The notes: generated by a model from the sequence alone, not told the origin. A DNA stretch of 64,000 nt from an uncultured Bacteroidales bacterium (GCA_903903985.1 CAIVAT010000115.1:1-64000), one strand, 5' to 3'. Positions 1 through 9,550 are shown, counted from the first letter of the stretch. Numbers and translations: made by a program.

Positions 1-1
1 A

Positions 2-1363
<1,362 letters not shown>

Positions 1364-1388
1364 AAATCCGACCAGTTTATTATATCGT

Positions 1389-1420
1389 AAGCGGGGGCTC
1401 AGGAAACTGGGTCCCCGTTT
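1389..1420. terminator. Bidirectional hairpin terminator between gdhA and the flippase gene
   Basis: Bases 1389-1402 pair with 1407-1420 as a 14-bp stem with a few G-T wobbles, closed by a GAAA tetraloop. The right arm ends in TTTATT for gdhA transcripts. The arm also overlaps the stop codon of the opposing flippase gene, so it can end transcripts from both sides. Confidence 0.75.
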
Positions 1421-2660
1421 ATTCTTTGGAGAGTCTCCGTCCTGCAATTACATAAAGCACCAGGATAAAACCTGCATAAAGGACCGAAGTCAATAAAAGG
1501 ACCAGGGAAGAAGCAACCAATCCATACAACGGAACAAAAACCAGGTTCATCACCAGGTTAAACAAAACAATCAGGCCAATGGTGATAAGCATGTAGGCCT
1601 GTCTGAAAATAAGCTCCAGGAATCGTTGAAGAAGCAAGGATACCTGCCAGATAAATGCCGCAAGGATGATCGGAAGATAGATCAGCCAGACATTGACTTC
1701 AGGAATTTTCAGCACATCCTGAAATAACCACTGTTTACCTACCATAAAAACAATGAAGAAAATGATCATGATCAGGATCTCAAAGCTGAGTGCTTCCTTA
1801 ATTGATACCAGGGCATCCATGCGGTGATGACCATTCCATTGATCGAGAATTTTAGCCTGGTAGGAAATAAAGATCGGGAAACTTGCAAACGTAATCCCCT
1901 TGAATAACAGGTCTTTGACGGCAGAATACATTCCTGCATCGTGATATCCCAAATATTCCATCAGGATAAAGCGGTCCACAGCCATGAGCAGATGAGACAG
2001 AAAAAGCCATAGTGCAATACCGTAACCGCATTCGACCACTTTGGCTGAAAAGCGTGAATCCCAATAGAGATGTTTCAGGTCGACCGTAAGCAGCCCTTTA
2101 ACACGTATCAGCGAACGCAGTAACAATACTCCTGCCAACCCGATGACCATTGAACTGAACAAAACCATGGATGATTTCCAGTGGAAAAGGAACAGTCCGA
2201 TAAGCAGGGCGATCATCATGAGCAACTGGTCTGATCCCTCAAGGATCGCTGTACGCACAGATTTATGATACGCCTGGAGGATCGCCTGGTGGAAGAGATA
2301 GAAATGGTTTAAAAAAGCAAACAGTGCCACCAGCATCAACTCCATCCATGACAAATGGAAATACCAGACCCCCAGCATCACCACGATGAGGGTTGAAAAT
2401 AACGCACTGAGCATGGTCAGGTCAAAAAACCGGCTCATCACCACATTGGTCTCCCGCGGCATTCCTCCAAGGAACCTAAGAATGCTCACTTGTACCCAAT
2501 GAAAACTCAATGTAATGACCAGTAAAACAGTATAGATGAGCAATGAAAACCGGCCATATTCAACAGGGCCTAAAAAGCGAATGGCAAGAATGATCACTGC
2601 CATGCTTACAAGAGCAGGGACCAAACGGCCGGTAAGATATTTGACAACTTCTCTGTTCAT
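1419..2660 (-). CDS. Wzx-like polysaccharide/lipid flippase family membrane protein
   Basis: A 413-residue, highly hydrophobic protein with about 10-12 membrane-spanning segments separated by short basic loops. The N-terminal segment (VVKYLTGRLVPALVSMAVIIL) and the general pattern resemble the polysaccharide-biosynthesis (Wzx/MATE-like) superfamily that flips lipid-linked sugars across the inner membrane. It is the last gene of a leftward cluster after gldF, gldG and the DUF4340 gene, starting 30 bases after the latter, so co-transcription is likely. No glycosyltransferase genes lie beside it, so the substrate cannot be inferred. Family assignment is by overall pattern, not by a catalytic motif. 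Confidence 0.75.
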   Translation of the reverse strand: MNREVVKYLTGRLVPALVSMAVIILAIRFLGPVEYGRFSLLIYTVLLVITLSFHWVQVSILRFLGGMPRETNVVMSRFFDLTMLSALFSTLIVVMLGVWYFHLSWMELMLVALFAFLNHFYLFHQAILQAYHKSVRTAILEGSDQLLMMIALLIGLFLFHWKSSMVLFSSMVIGLAGVLLLRSLIRVKGLLTVDLKHLYWDSRFSAKVVECGYGIALWLFLSHLLMAVDRFILMEYLGYHDAGMYSAVKDLLFKGITFASFPIFISYQAKILDQWNGHHRMDALVSIKEALSFEILIMIIFFIVFMVGKQWLFQDVLKIPEVNVWLIYLPIILAAFIWQVSLLLQRFLELIFRQAYMLITIGLIVLFNLVMNLVFVPLYGLVASSLVLLLTSVLYAGFILVLYVIAGRRLSKE

Positions 2661-2690
2661 GACACCAACAGGTCAATCATCGTATACGGG

Positions 2691-3758
2691 TTACTTGGTT
2701 GGAGCGACATCTTTCATGAAAAATGGCTTTGGCCGTAACACTTTGTCAAAAGTAAAATATTGAATGATTGTGAAATCCTTCCCGTCATTCACAGAGGCAT
2801 ACAACCTGTCGAGATCATACGGAAGGGGGACTCCCTTTGGATCAGTTTGCCCCTCAGGGCCTTGTTTGTGGTATGTTGTAATGGTTTTATGCTCACCTGC
2901 TGTATCAGTGAGGGTAATGATGATAAATGGTTGTGACCTGAGAATTGAATCCTTGCGAACTTTATCCATGTCATTCAGCAACGCTTCATAATTCAGGTTC
3001 CGGAATCCTGAAAGAAAATTAAGAAGTTTCAGTGTATCGTAATTCCGCACCTCCTTTTTGTCTTTCAATGAGATCAGGGTAAACTTGTTGTTCCCGTTAT
3101 TTTTAACTTCGTAGGAATAATCAGGTGATGAGGGAATCTCCACCCTTACGGTTGCAATTTCAGGGATGGTTTTCCTGAATACATTGTAATCGCGCCAGTA
3201 TTTTTCAATAGGGCTATATCTCGGTGAGACAAACCCTCTGAATCCAGGAAGAAATACAATAAAAGGCTCCGAGGAACCCTCCATCAGCATAAAACAGCCC
3301 TGATTGCTCGGGGTGGCACCACCCACATAATATACTTTAGTCAGTTTTTCATGCGGGAACCAGCGAATAATTTCAAACAGGTCGATGCGATAAACCTGCT
3401 GGTAAATTTCAACCTTTACCGCATTTACCGCAAGTTCTTTCACGATATTATCATGCGCGGCCCTGGCAACAGGTTGCTGCACCTCCAGGTCAACCATTGT
3501 TTTTAACAAAAGGTTGATGCTCGCGGGCTGCCCGGGGTATTTGTCATTGACGATCCATTTGCCGGTTCCGCTTTTCGAAAGGGTGACACTGTTATTATTT
3601 TTATCGGTCATGAAAATCTTTGTGACGATCGACGAGTCATTCAGTTTGAAATCACTCGACGATCTTTTGAAAGTTGTAGTTGACCGGGTCAGCCATAAAA
3701 AAACAGCGGCCAGCATCAGTACAATAAAGACAATAAAAACGGATTTATTTTTTTTCAT
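2691..3758 (-). CDS. DUF4340 domain-containing membrane-anchored protein
   Basis: 355 residues with one N-terminal membrane anchor (about residues 7-24, IVFIVLMLAAVFLWL) followed by a long extracytoplasmic beta-rich region. DUF4340 proteins are typically encoded next to GldF/GldG-type ABC-2 transporters; the molecular role is unknown. Its ATG overlaps the stop of gldG in an ATGA arrangement (3755-3758), which implies translational coupling and a shared complex or pathway. The protein contains repeated short beta-strand motifs ending in DRLYASVNDG near the C-terminus, typical of the family. Inference: an accessory subunit of the adjacent transporter. Confidence 0.85.
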   Translation of the reverse strand: MKKNKSVFIVFIVLMLAAVFLWLTRSTTTFKRSSSDFKLNDSSIVTKIFMTDKNNNSVTLSKSGTGKWIVNDKYPGQPASINLLLKTMVDLEVQQPVARAAHDNIVKELAVNAVKVEIYQQVYRIDLFEIIRWFPHEKLTKVYYVGGATPSNQGCFMLMEGSSEPFIVFLPGFRGFVSPRYSPIEKYWRDYNVFRKTIPEIATVRVEIPSSPDYSYEVKNNGNNKFTLISLKDKKEVRNYDTLKLLNFLSGFRNLNYEALLNDMDKVRKDSILRSQPFIIITLTDTAGEHKTITTYHKQGPEGQTDPKGVPLPYDLDRLYASVNDGKDFTIIQYFTFDKVLRPKPFFMKDVAPTK

Positions 3759-5521
3759 AACTGACTTTTTCGAAGCGGTGCAGCATAGGCTCGTTTTCGC
3801 AACCGGTATTTTGCAATGCCAAAACCGGAGATCAAAAGGATGGGTAAAAGAATGTTGAGCAATTGCCAGAAAAATCTTTGTTTTGCCACCTTGGAGGTAT
3901 CAAGCATCCTGAGTTTCAACTCGCGGGAACGAACCGAGATAAGACCTGAATCATCACACAAAAAATTGATCGCATTCAAAGCCAGATCTTTGTTCCCGAA
4001 TGTTTGTTTGGTGTATTGATCAAATCCGAGTGGCAAAGGGTATCCCTGAGAATAGTGGAACTGGTTTTTAACAACATCCCCGTCAGCGATGATGATCATT
4101 TTGGTCTTCTTGCTCTTTGACTTATAACCTAATGAGGGATTGTCAGCCAGTTCGGGGGGGATTCGAAACAGGAATGCAGAGGCAAATTCACCTTCCAGCA
4201 ATACAGCGACAGGAAACGGGCCTTTGTTGAACATCCGTTCATTCGGTTGTTGCTTCAGTATTTCAAGATCAATCAGGGCCGGCGCATTGATTGTTCGGGA
4301 ATAGGGCGAAGTTTCGAGCAAAATAGTCTTTTTCACTCCCGCAGCAGCAACGGTATCAAGGGTGCTTAAAAATTCAGTTTTGATTGCATTCAGCCCGTTT
4401 ACGACCGGGTGGTTTATGGTGGGCATCAGTACGGGGAAAAAATACCATTTGAAATAATCAAACTGGGGCTGATTCCCGAGGAGTCCGGTTTTGACGGGAA
4501 TAGGCAATGCATTCAAGTCCTGGACCAGATTGACATTTGCCCGAACCCCATAATTGAAAAGCATATCTTCAAGATTGATATCATTCGGAATGCCCATGGT
4601 GGAGTTGTATTTTTGGAGACTGTCCATGCTGGCAAAAACGGGATCGATCAGCCATAATACTTTGCCCCCGCGCATGATAAACTGGTCGATGAGAAATTTA
4701 TCACGTTCGTCAAATGGTTTGGTTGGCTTCGCAATGATGATCGCACGGTATTTATTGATCAAAACATCGTTTACAGAGTCGGTTTTTAAACGGATCGCAA
4801 GGCTTGTAATTTTATTTTTCAGTGTCACGCGATCGACGTTATAGAACTCCGAAAGCGAAATTTGCAGGTCGTAGGTCTCCATCTGATCAAGTTCCCCCTG
4901 CCCTTCGATGATTGCAATCCGTGGCTTAATGGCAGTGGTCAGATTTTTAATGGCGCTTGCCAGGTTGTATTCAAGCGATTGGATACTGTTGTTCAGCACT
5001 TTGTTCGGATCCTCCTGCAATTGTGCCATGAGCAGTTGAACCGGAATTTCTTTCCCGTGATAGGAGGCCATGGCACCCGGAAAAATAATGAGTTGAGAGG
5101 AAGCTCCTTTTTTATTGACCCGGAGGTCGGTAGGTTGCAAACCGCGTTCCACCAGCAGGCGGTATGCATCGTTCCGGTCCTTGTCGTTTGTATTTTCTGA
5201 AGGGTTTACAAATTCGTATTGAATATTGTCGCTGTATGCCCTGAATTCATCGAGCATCTCTTTTGTTTCATTCGAAAGGCGCTGAAACCCCGGGGGCAGG
5301 TCGCCTGAAAGGTACACCTTGAAAAAAACCACATCATCGAGTTTTTTCAGCAATTTCCTGGTGGCGGGTGCAAGCGAGTACCGTTTTTCGGCTGTGAGGT
5401 CAAACCGTGTGTTGATAAAAGTGGCTATGACATTAACCAAAACAACGATGGCTATCCCCAGGAGGAGACCGGTAATGTTGGCCTTTTTTATGTTGGTTTT
5501 TTTGTTGATCATTTTAGTCAA
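3755..5521 (-). CDS. gldG: GldG-like auxiliary component of an ABC-2 transporter
   Basis: 588 residues with an N-terminal transmembrane segment (about 16-38), a large periplasmic ABC_transp_aux/IFT52-like domain (about 45-470), and a second transmembrane helix near the C-terminus (about 551-569, WQLLNILLPILLISGFGIA) followed by a basic tail. The opening TAEKRYSLAPATRKLLKKL is characteristic of the GldG family, which in gliding Flavobacteria works with GldF and the ATPase GldA. No gldA is found in this window, so the ATPase must be elsewhere or the complex differs. It lies 57 bases after gldF, the spacer being filled with an 8-base-period repeat, and overlaps the DUF4340 gene by four bases. 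Gliding itself is not implied, since many non-gliding relatives keep these genes. Confidence 0.9.
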   Translation of the reverse strand: MTKMINKKTNIKKANITGLLLGIAIVVLVNVIATFINTRFDLTAEKRYSLAPATRKLLKKLDDVVFFKVYLSGDLPPGFQRLSNETKEMLDEFRAYSDNIQYEFVNPSENTNDKDRNDAYRLLVERGLQPTDLRVNKKGASSQLIIFPGAMASYHGKEIPVQLLMAQLQEDPNKVLNNSIQSLEYNLASAIKNLTTAIKPRIAIIEGQGELDQMETYDLQISLSEFYNVDRVTLKNKITSLAIRLKTDSVNDVLINKYRAIIIAKPTKPFDERDKFLIDQFIMRGGKVLWLIDPVFASMDSLQKYNSTMGIPNDINLEDMLFNYGVRANVNLVQDLNALPIPVKTGLLGNQPQFDYFKWYFFPVLMPTINHPVVNGLNAIKTEFLSTLDTVAAAGVKKTILLETSPYSRTINAPALIDLEILKQQPNERMFNKGPFPVAVLLEGEFASAFLFRIPPELADNPSLGYKSKSKKTKMIIIADGDVVKNQFHYSQGYPLPLGFDQYTKQTFGNKDLALNAINFLCDDSGLISVRSRELKLRMLDTSKVAKQRFFWQLLNILLPILLISGFGIAKYRLRKRAYAAPLRKSQL

Positions 5522-5540
5522 ATAGTCACAGAATTACAGC

Positions 5541-5588
5541 GTATTTTCACCATTTCGTTATTTCGTTATTTCGCTGTCTCACCATTTC
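5541..5588. repeat. 8-base-period degenerate repeat, gldF-gldG spacer
   Basis: The plus strand divides without slippage into 8-mers, most ending in TTTC: gtattttc, accatttc, gttatttc, gttatttc, gctgtctc, accatttc. The array runs over the gldF stop codon into its last codons. See the finding on period-7/8/9 spacer repeats. Confidence 0.7.
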
Positions 5589-6310
5589 CTGCTTTCGAGC
5601 GATAATTTTGTCATCAGGATAAAGATAACTGTTACACTAATAAAATATATCAGGTCGCGGGTATCAATTACGCCGCGGCTCATGGAGGAATAATGCGCAG
5701 TGAGCCCCAATGACTGGACGATCAATCCCGTTTTCCCCGACAGCAGTGTTGAATAGACAAATTCGAAGCCCATGTACAGAATGAAACTGATAAATACGGC
5801 CAGGATAAAAGAAATGATTTGATTATCGGTGAGGGAAGATGCAAAAATCCCGATAGCTACAAAACTTGCCCCGAGAAAAAACAACCCGATATAAGATCCG
5901 AGAATGCCGCCTGAGTCAAGATTCCCCGGTGGCAGCCCAAGGCGGTAGACCGAAAAATAGTAAACCAGTGTCGGTAACAGCGAGATGATCACCAGGACGA
6001 CCCCGGCTGCATATTTCGCAAGGATTACCTGAAGATCGGTGAGCGGCTGTGTCATCAGCAGTTCCAGGGTCCCGCTTTTTTTCTCATCAGCAAATGATCG
6101 CATGGTAATCGCCGGGATAAGGAAAAGGAACACAAAAGGAGCGATGACAAACAATCCATCCAGCCCTGCAAAGCCAAAGTCAAGCACATTGAATTCCAGG
6201 GGAAATACCCATAGAAAAAGCCCTGTCATCAAAAGGAATACAACCATGACGATGTAACCGATGAGTGAATTCAGGAACCCATTGATCTCTTTTATAAAAA
6301 GCGTCAGCAT
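5579..6310 (-). CDS. gldF: GldF-like ABC-2 transporter permease
   Basis: 243 residues with six predicted membrane helices and the ABC-2 permease pattern: an opening helix after MLTLFIKEINGFLNSLIGY, then the conserved cytoplasmic stretch ITMRSFADEKKSGTLELLMTQPLTD (about residues 65-90) that is diagnostic of this family. It would form the channel of a GldA-GldF-GldG type exporter whose substrate is unknown. It is first in the leftward gldF-gldG-DUF4340-flippase cluster. A -7 element (TAATTTTG, 6338-6331) lies about 20 bases before its start, so the operon probably begins here. Confidence 0.9.
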   Translation of the reverse strand: MLTLFIKEINGFLNSLIGYIVMVVFLLMTGLFLWVFPLEFNVLDFGFAGLDGLFVIAPFVFLFLIPAITMRSFADEKKSGTLELLMTQPLTDLQVILAKYAAGVVLVIISLLPTLVYYFSVYRLGLPPGNLDSGGILGSYIGLFFLGASFVAIGIFASSLTDNQIISFILAVFISFILYMGFEFVYSTLLSGKTGLIVQSLGLTAHYSSMSRGVIDTRDLIYFISVTVIFILMTKLSLESRKW

Positions 6311-6330
6311 GTGTGTTGGTTAAGGGCGTG

Positions 6331-6338
6331 CAAAATTA
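6331..6338 (-). promoter_or_regulatory. Putative -7 promoter element for the gldF operon
   Basis: Reads TAATTTTG on the minus strand, matching the Bacteroidota consensus TAnnTTTG, ending 21 bases before the gldF ATG. No convincing -33 TTG was found at the usual distance. Confidence 0.5.
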
Positions 6339-6362
6339 GCATTTTTCACGCACCTGATTGCA

Positions 6363-6845
6363 TCAATCGGGAACATTTCCCGGTATCGATCGCGAAACAT
6401 AGCCGGAGTAATCGATCAGGCGGGGTTCGTAGGCTTCTTTTAACAGGTGGGAAGAAATCATGAAATCGGCAGTCGACCGGTTGCAGGCCGTGGGAATATT
6501 GTAAACCACCGTAATCCGTAAAAGCGCTTTTACATCCACATCATGAGGCTGAGGCTGCATGGGGTCCCAGAAAAATATGAGAAGGTCAATCTTTCCTTCA
6601 GATATCATAGCACCCAGCTGCTGATCGCCTCCAAGCGGCCCTGATTTCAATTTCAGGATATCGAAAGTTATTTTCTCCTCCTCTTCCAGTTTATTCAGGA
6701 TGGTCTCTTCCACCAGTTTCCCGGTGGTACCGGTACAAATCAGGTGATGCCCAAGCAACGTTTTGTAATTAAATTCAACCCATTCCACGAGATCTTTTTT
6801 ACGGTTATCGTGGCCAACAAGCGCAATATTTTTCGATTTTTCCAT
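6363..6845 (-). CDS. mgsA: Methylglyoxal synthase
   Basis: Converts dihydroxyacetone phosphate to methylglyoxal and phosphate, a bypass that relieves sugar-phosphate stress. The 160-residue protein aligns along its length with the enterobacterial enzyme: GHDNRK (11-16), TGTTGKL (39-45), SGPLGGDQQLGA (68-79) with the catalytic aspartate at about D74, IFFWDP (90-95), and PHDVDVKALLR with H101 and D104. It lies 52 bases downstream of the gldF promoter region and is followed on the 5' side by a heptad repeat that contains its start codon. The preceding SAM-hydrolase gene is on the same strand, so the two may be co-transcribed. Confidence 0.96.
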   Translation of the reverse strand: MEKSKNIALVGHDNRKKDLVEWVEFNYKTLLGHHLICTGTTGKLVEETILNKLEEEEKITFDILKLKSGPLGGDQQLGAMISEGKIDLLIFFWDPMQPQPHDVDVKALLRITVVYNIPTACNRSTADFMISSHLLKEAYEPRLIDYSGYVSRSIPGNVPD

Positions 6846-6892
6846 GTATCACTTATCATTTGTCGTGCATCACGCGTCACGTTTTAAACGTC
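6844..6892. repeat. 7-base-period degenerate repeat between SAM hydrolase gene and mgsA
   Basis: Seven consecutive 7-mers in perfect register: atgtatc, acttatc, atttgtc, gtgcatc, acgcgtc, acgtttt, aaacgtc; six of the seven end in TC. The array covers the mgsA start codon and reaches the SAM-hydrolase stop codon. Confidence 0.7.
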
Positions 6893-7670
6893 ACAAGATT
6901 TCAACCGTCACCAGCTGATCCATTCTCAACCCCAGCAGGCTGCTTGCCTTGCCTTCCCGGATGGCGATTTCAATATACCCGCTGGTTGAAAAAAGCGCCA
7001 ACATATCGCCCGGGGCTACATCCTTGTATGATTTGGAGATCTCTGTGATCCTGTAGTTCAAGGAACGGAACGTTATTGCAAATTTACGGTTCTTCACGGC
7101 CGATTTGAACAGAGATTCCGAAATATTGATAAAAACATTCTCATAATTGTCAATGTAAATGACTTTCCCTTTGATCACATCCCCCTGGATCACAGGCTGG
7201 AAAGCCATTTTCTGGAGAAGGTTGTCTTTGGGATAACCCAATTCTTCAACCGGTTTGCCACTTGCAATGTGGCATGCGACTTTCACAAATACGTCACGGG
7301 TGGAAAAAGTAAAATAATCAGAATCCTGCATGACGTCCAATTCAATGATCTTCTGTGGCCTGTCATCGAACAACAAAGAAAAAATCCCATTGTCGGCACC
7401 AATAAAATAATGGCCCCGGTGAAATACCAGTGTATGAGGTGTTTCAACGGCCGCTTCCGTGTTGATGGCAAGAATGTGAATGGTCCCCTCCGGGAAATCC
7501 TGGTAAAAATTACGGACAATGAAGGCCGCCTGGTTCAGATCGAAAGCGGGGATATTATGTGAAATATCAACAATCTGTGCATCGGGCAACAATCGCAGGA
7601 TCGCTCCTTTAACGGCTCCCGTATAGTGATCCTTAAGTCCCCAGTCACTGGTAAGCGTAATAATTGCCAT
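6891..7670 (-). CDS. SAM hydrolase / SAM hydroxide adenosyltransferase (DUF62 family)
   Basis: 259 residues of the DUF62 family, whose characterised members split S-adenosylmethionine into adenosine and methionine using hydroxide. Visible family motifs are ITLTSDWGLKDHYTGAVKG near the N-terminus (the SD/D pair that binds adenosine), IVDISHNI (about 33-40), FPEGTIHILAIN (about 59-70) and the GADNGIFSLL block (about 91-100). The usual VDPGVG segment is replaced by INTEAAVE, so substrate contacts there may differ. The start is the ATG at 7670, about 26 bases downstream of a TACCTTTG -7 element. That promoter overlaps the phoH promoter on the other strand. Confidence 0.88.
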   Translation of the reverse strand: MAIITLTSDWGLKDHYTGAVKGAILRLLPDAQIVDISHNIPAFDLNQAAFIVRNFYQDFPEGTIHILAINTEAAVETPHTLVFHRGHYFIGADNGIFSLLFDDRPQKIIELDVMQDSDYFTFSTRDVFVKVACHIASGKPVEELGYPKDNLLQKMAFQPVIQGDVIKGKVIYIDNYENVFINISESLFKSAVKNRKFAITFRSLNYRITEISKSYKDVAPGDMLALFSTSGYIEIAIREGKASSLLGLRMDQLVTVEIL

Positions 7671-7681
7671 GGAATTATTCG

Positions 7682-7689
7682 TACATTTG
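7682..7689 (+). promoter_or_regulatory. Putative -7 promoter element for phoH
   Basis: TACATTTG, a match to TAnnTTTG. It lies inside any longer reading of phoH and therefore argues that translation starts at the ATG at 7714. It is followed within seven bases by the opposing SAM-hydrolase promoter element. Confidence 0.55.
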
Positions 7690-7695
7690 CGTATT

Positions 7696-7703
7696 CAAAG
7701 GTA
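7696..7703 (-). promoter_or_regulatory. Putative -7 promoter element for the SAM-hydrolase gene
   Basis: Reads TACCTTTG on the minus strand (CAAAGGTA on the plus strand), 26 bases before the SAM-hydrolase ATG. Its polymerase footprint would overlap that of the phoH promoter. Confidence 0.55.
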
Positions 7704-7713
7704 TAAATATTTC

Positions 7714-8658
7714 ATGAGTGAGAAGCTAATTATCATTGAATCCTGCCATCCACTTGATATTTTTGGCGCCAATGACCAGAACCTGGAAATAATCCGCAAT
7801 TTTTTCCCGAAATTAAAAATCGTCTCCCGCGACAACTATATCAAGGCTTTTGGTGAAGAAACCGACCTGGTCGATTTCGAAGAAAAGTTTAAAACGCTCC
7901 TGCTCCATTTTGAAAAATTCGGCCGGTTGACGAAACCCGACATCGGTTTATTATTGAATTCCGAATCAAATGGCATTCCTATAGCTGCTGAAGGGCAAAA
8001 CGATGTGCTGGTTCATGGGAAAAACGGCCTTTTGATCAGGGCACGAACAATCAACCAGCGCAAACTTGTTGAAAGCAGCCTGAAAAACGACCTTGTTTTT
8101 GCCATTGGCCCTGCAGGAACGGGTAAAACCTACACGGCAGTTGCCATGGCTGTGCGTGCGCTGAAAAACAAAGAGATCCAGCGGATCATCCTGACCCGTC
8201 CTGCAGTAGAGGCGGGTGAGAACCTTGGATTTCTTCCGGGGGATTTAAAGGAAAAACTGGACCCCTATATGCAACCTTTGTATGATGCGCTCGGGGACAT
8301 GCTTCCGACACAAAAACTGCTTCAGTACATCGAAGAGCGCGTGATCGAAATAGCACCGCTGGCTTTTATGCGCGGCAGAACGCTCAACAATGCCTTTGCC
8401 ATTCTCGATGAAGCGCAGAACACCACCCCCAGCCAGCTCAAAATGTTTCTCACGCGAATGGGAGCCTCGGCCAAGTTCATTGTTACCGGCGACATCACCC
8501 AGATTGATCTTCCGAAAAACCAGGTCAGCGGACTGTTGCATTCCCGGAATATCCTGAACAATATCCCGGGTATCGACTTTGTTTACCTTGATAAATCGGA
8601 TATCATCAGGCATAAGCTGGTGGGGAGGATTATTGATGCGTATAGCAGTGAAACTTGA
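7714..8658 (+). CDS. phoH: PhoH family ATPase
   Basis: 314 residues from the ATG at 7714. An in-frame ATG at 7669 is rejected because the TACATTTG promoter element lies between the two. The protein has an N-terminal segment and a C-terminal PhoH P-loop domain: Walker A GPAGTGKT (about 132-139), the RPAVEAGENLGFLPGDL signature, Walker B FAILDEAQN (about 228-236) and VTGDITQIDLP sensor region. PhoH proteins bind and hydrolyse ATP and are linked to RNA metabolism, often near ybeY; here the neighbour is the SAM hydrolase, transcribed divergently from an overlapping promoter. The physiological substrate is not evident. Confidence 0.93.
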   Translation: MSEKLIIIESCHPLDIFGANDQNLEIIRNFFPKLKIVSRDNYIKAFGEETDLVDFEEKFKTLLLHFEKFGRLTKPDIGLLLNSESNGIPIAAEGQNDVLVHGKNGLLIRARTINQRKLVESSLKNDLVFAIGPAGTGKTYTAVAMAVRALKNKEIQRIILTRPAVEAGENLGFLPGDLKEKLDPYMQPLYDALGDMLPTQKLLQYIEERVIEIAPLAFMRGRTLNNAFAILDEAQNTTPSQLKMFLTRMGASAKFIVTGDITQIDLPKNQVSGLLHSRNILNNIPGIDFVYLDKSDIIRHKLVGRIIDAYSSET

Positions 8659-8850
8659 CACGTGACTGTTTAATAATCATCACAGTTTGTATACCAAATT
8701 ATGATACAATCCTGATCTTCTTTCGGCTAAGATTAAATTGACAATGGCTTTTGCAAACAACTTGGAATTCCTCCGATTGCTTAGTTTTTTTTCTATGCAT
8801 TCCTAAACAAACTCAATAGTTCCAGTCAATTGAATTTCTGTTTAAAGCGA
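8659..8850. other. Spacer after phoH with no recognised content
   Basis: 192 A+T-rich bases between the convergent phoH and mazF-like genes. No RNA gene, strong hairpin or periodic repeat was seen. Confidence 0.5.
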
Positions 8851-9180
8851 TCAAAACGTCAGCACATCCATCAAACCACGTTTAACCTCAGCCAACTCAG
8901 CTTCCGTGATGGTTCCGATTTTCCGGATCAGCCGGTTTTTTGAAATAACCCGCACCTGAAAAGTGAGGACTTCTGAATCATCAGCAAGTCCGTTTTGCTG
9001 GTTCTTAGCCAGGGCAACTGAGCCAGGGTAGTTTTTAATTTTGGTTGTGAGTGGGCAAATGATGCACAGGTCGGTCATCTCGTTTAACGCATCGCCACTG
9101 ATGATCAGCACCGGCCTTACGCCCTGCTGTTCGGCGCCAAACGTAGGATCAAGGCAGGCTATGAAAATATCGCGTTGCAT
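8851..9180 (-). CDS. mazF: MazF/PemK-family endoribonuclease toxin
   Basis: 109 residues with the family opening QRDIFIACLDPTFGAEQQGVRPVLIIS, which includes the conserved basic patch and the GxRPVLI strand, then CIICPLTTK and the TFQVRVISKNRLIRKIG core. Such toxins cut mRNA at short sites when not bound by antitoxin. The stop of the antitoxin and this ATG overlap as TGATG (9182-9178), so I start at 9180 rather than the GTG one codon upstream. The pair is leftward with a single promoter ahead of the antitoxin gene. Confidence 0.9.
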   Translation of the reverse strand: MQRDIFIACLDPTFGAEQQGVRPVLIISGDALNEMTDLCIICPLTTKIKNYPGSVALAKNQQNGLADDSEVLTFQVRVISKNRLIRKIGTITEAELAEVKRGLMDVLTF

Positions 9181-9443
9181 CACTTCCCCTCCTTTTCGTT
9201 CTTATTAATGATATCCAGATAGTCTTCCATACCCGCTTCAGCCAAGCTGTTCATCCCGGGATCCAGTGCTGCTCTCTTAAACCCTTCCCGAAAATCGCTT
9301 TTCTTTAATCCGAAAAAAAATTGCCGAAGCGCTTTTTCCACCACCTTGTTCTTTGAAATGTTGTTTTTCTCTGAATAATCGTTAACAGAATCCAGCACAT
9401 CCTCCGGCAATGTACTGGTATAGGTGATTTTCTTTTTCATCAT
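9180..9443 (-). CDS. Ribbon-helix-helix-like antitoxin of the MazF toxin
   Basis: An 87-residue acidic-tailed protein. Residues 4-50 (KITYTSTLPEDVLDSVNDY, then NISKNKVVEKALRQFF) fit a MetJ/CopG ribbon-helix-helix DNA-binding fold: one beta strand and two helices. The C-terminal half (EGFKRAALDPGMNSLAEAGMEDYLDII) would wrap the toxin. The gene precedes mazF and overlaps it by a single base, the classical antitoxin-first order. A 17-base inverted repeat overlapping the -7 element just upstream is a plausible autoregulatory operator. Confidence 0.85.
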   Translation of the reverse strand: MMKKKITYTSTLPEDVLDSVNDYSEKNNISKNKVVEKALRQFFFGLKKSDFREGFKRAALDPGMNSLAEAGMEDYLDIINKNEKEGK

Positions 9444-9458
9444 TTTATTTTAATAATA

Positions 9459-9476
9459 CAAATATAATTTATATTT
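9459..9476 (-). promoter_or_regulatory. Putative promoter and overlapping operator of the toxin-antitoxin operon
   Basis: The minus strand reads TATATTTG at 9466-9459, a TAnnTTTG -7 element 15 bases before the antitoxin ATG. Bases 9460-9476 form a perfect 8-bp inverted repeat around one base (AAATATAA T TTATATTT) that covers most of this element. Confidence 0.55.
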
Positions 9477-9542
9477 ATATAACGCCAATGTTTTTTTATT
9501 GTAATTCGGGCATAAAAAATGGTAAATTATCGCAATAAGCAC

Positions 9543-9550
9543 TATATTTG
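9543..9550 (+). promoter_or_regulatory. Putative -7 promoter element for purC
   Basis: TATATTTG, a full TAnnTTTG match, ending 18 bases before the purC ATG at 9569. A TTG at 9548 that could extend the reading frame is part of this element and so is not a start. Confidence 0.6.

Noticed and set aside
7669-7713. Longer N-terminus of phoH starting at the ATG at 7669
   Set aside because: It would include the TACATTTG promoter element and adds residues not typical of the family.
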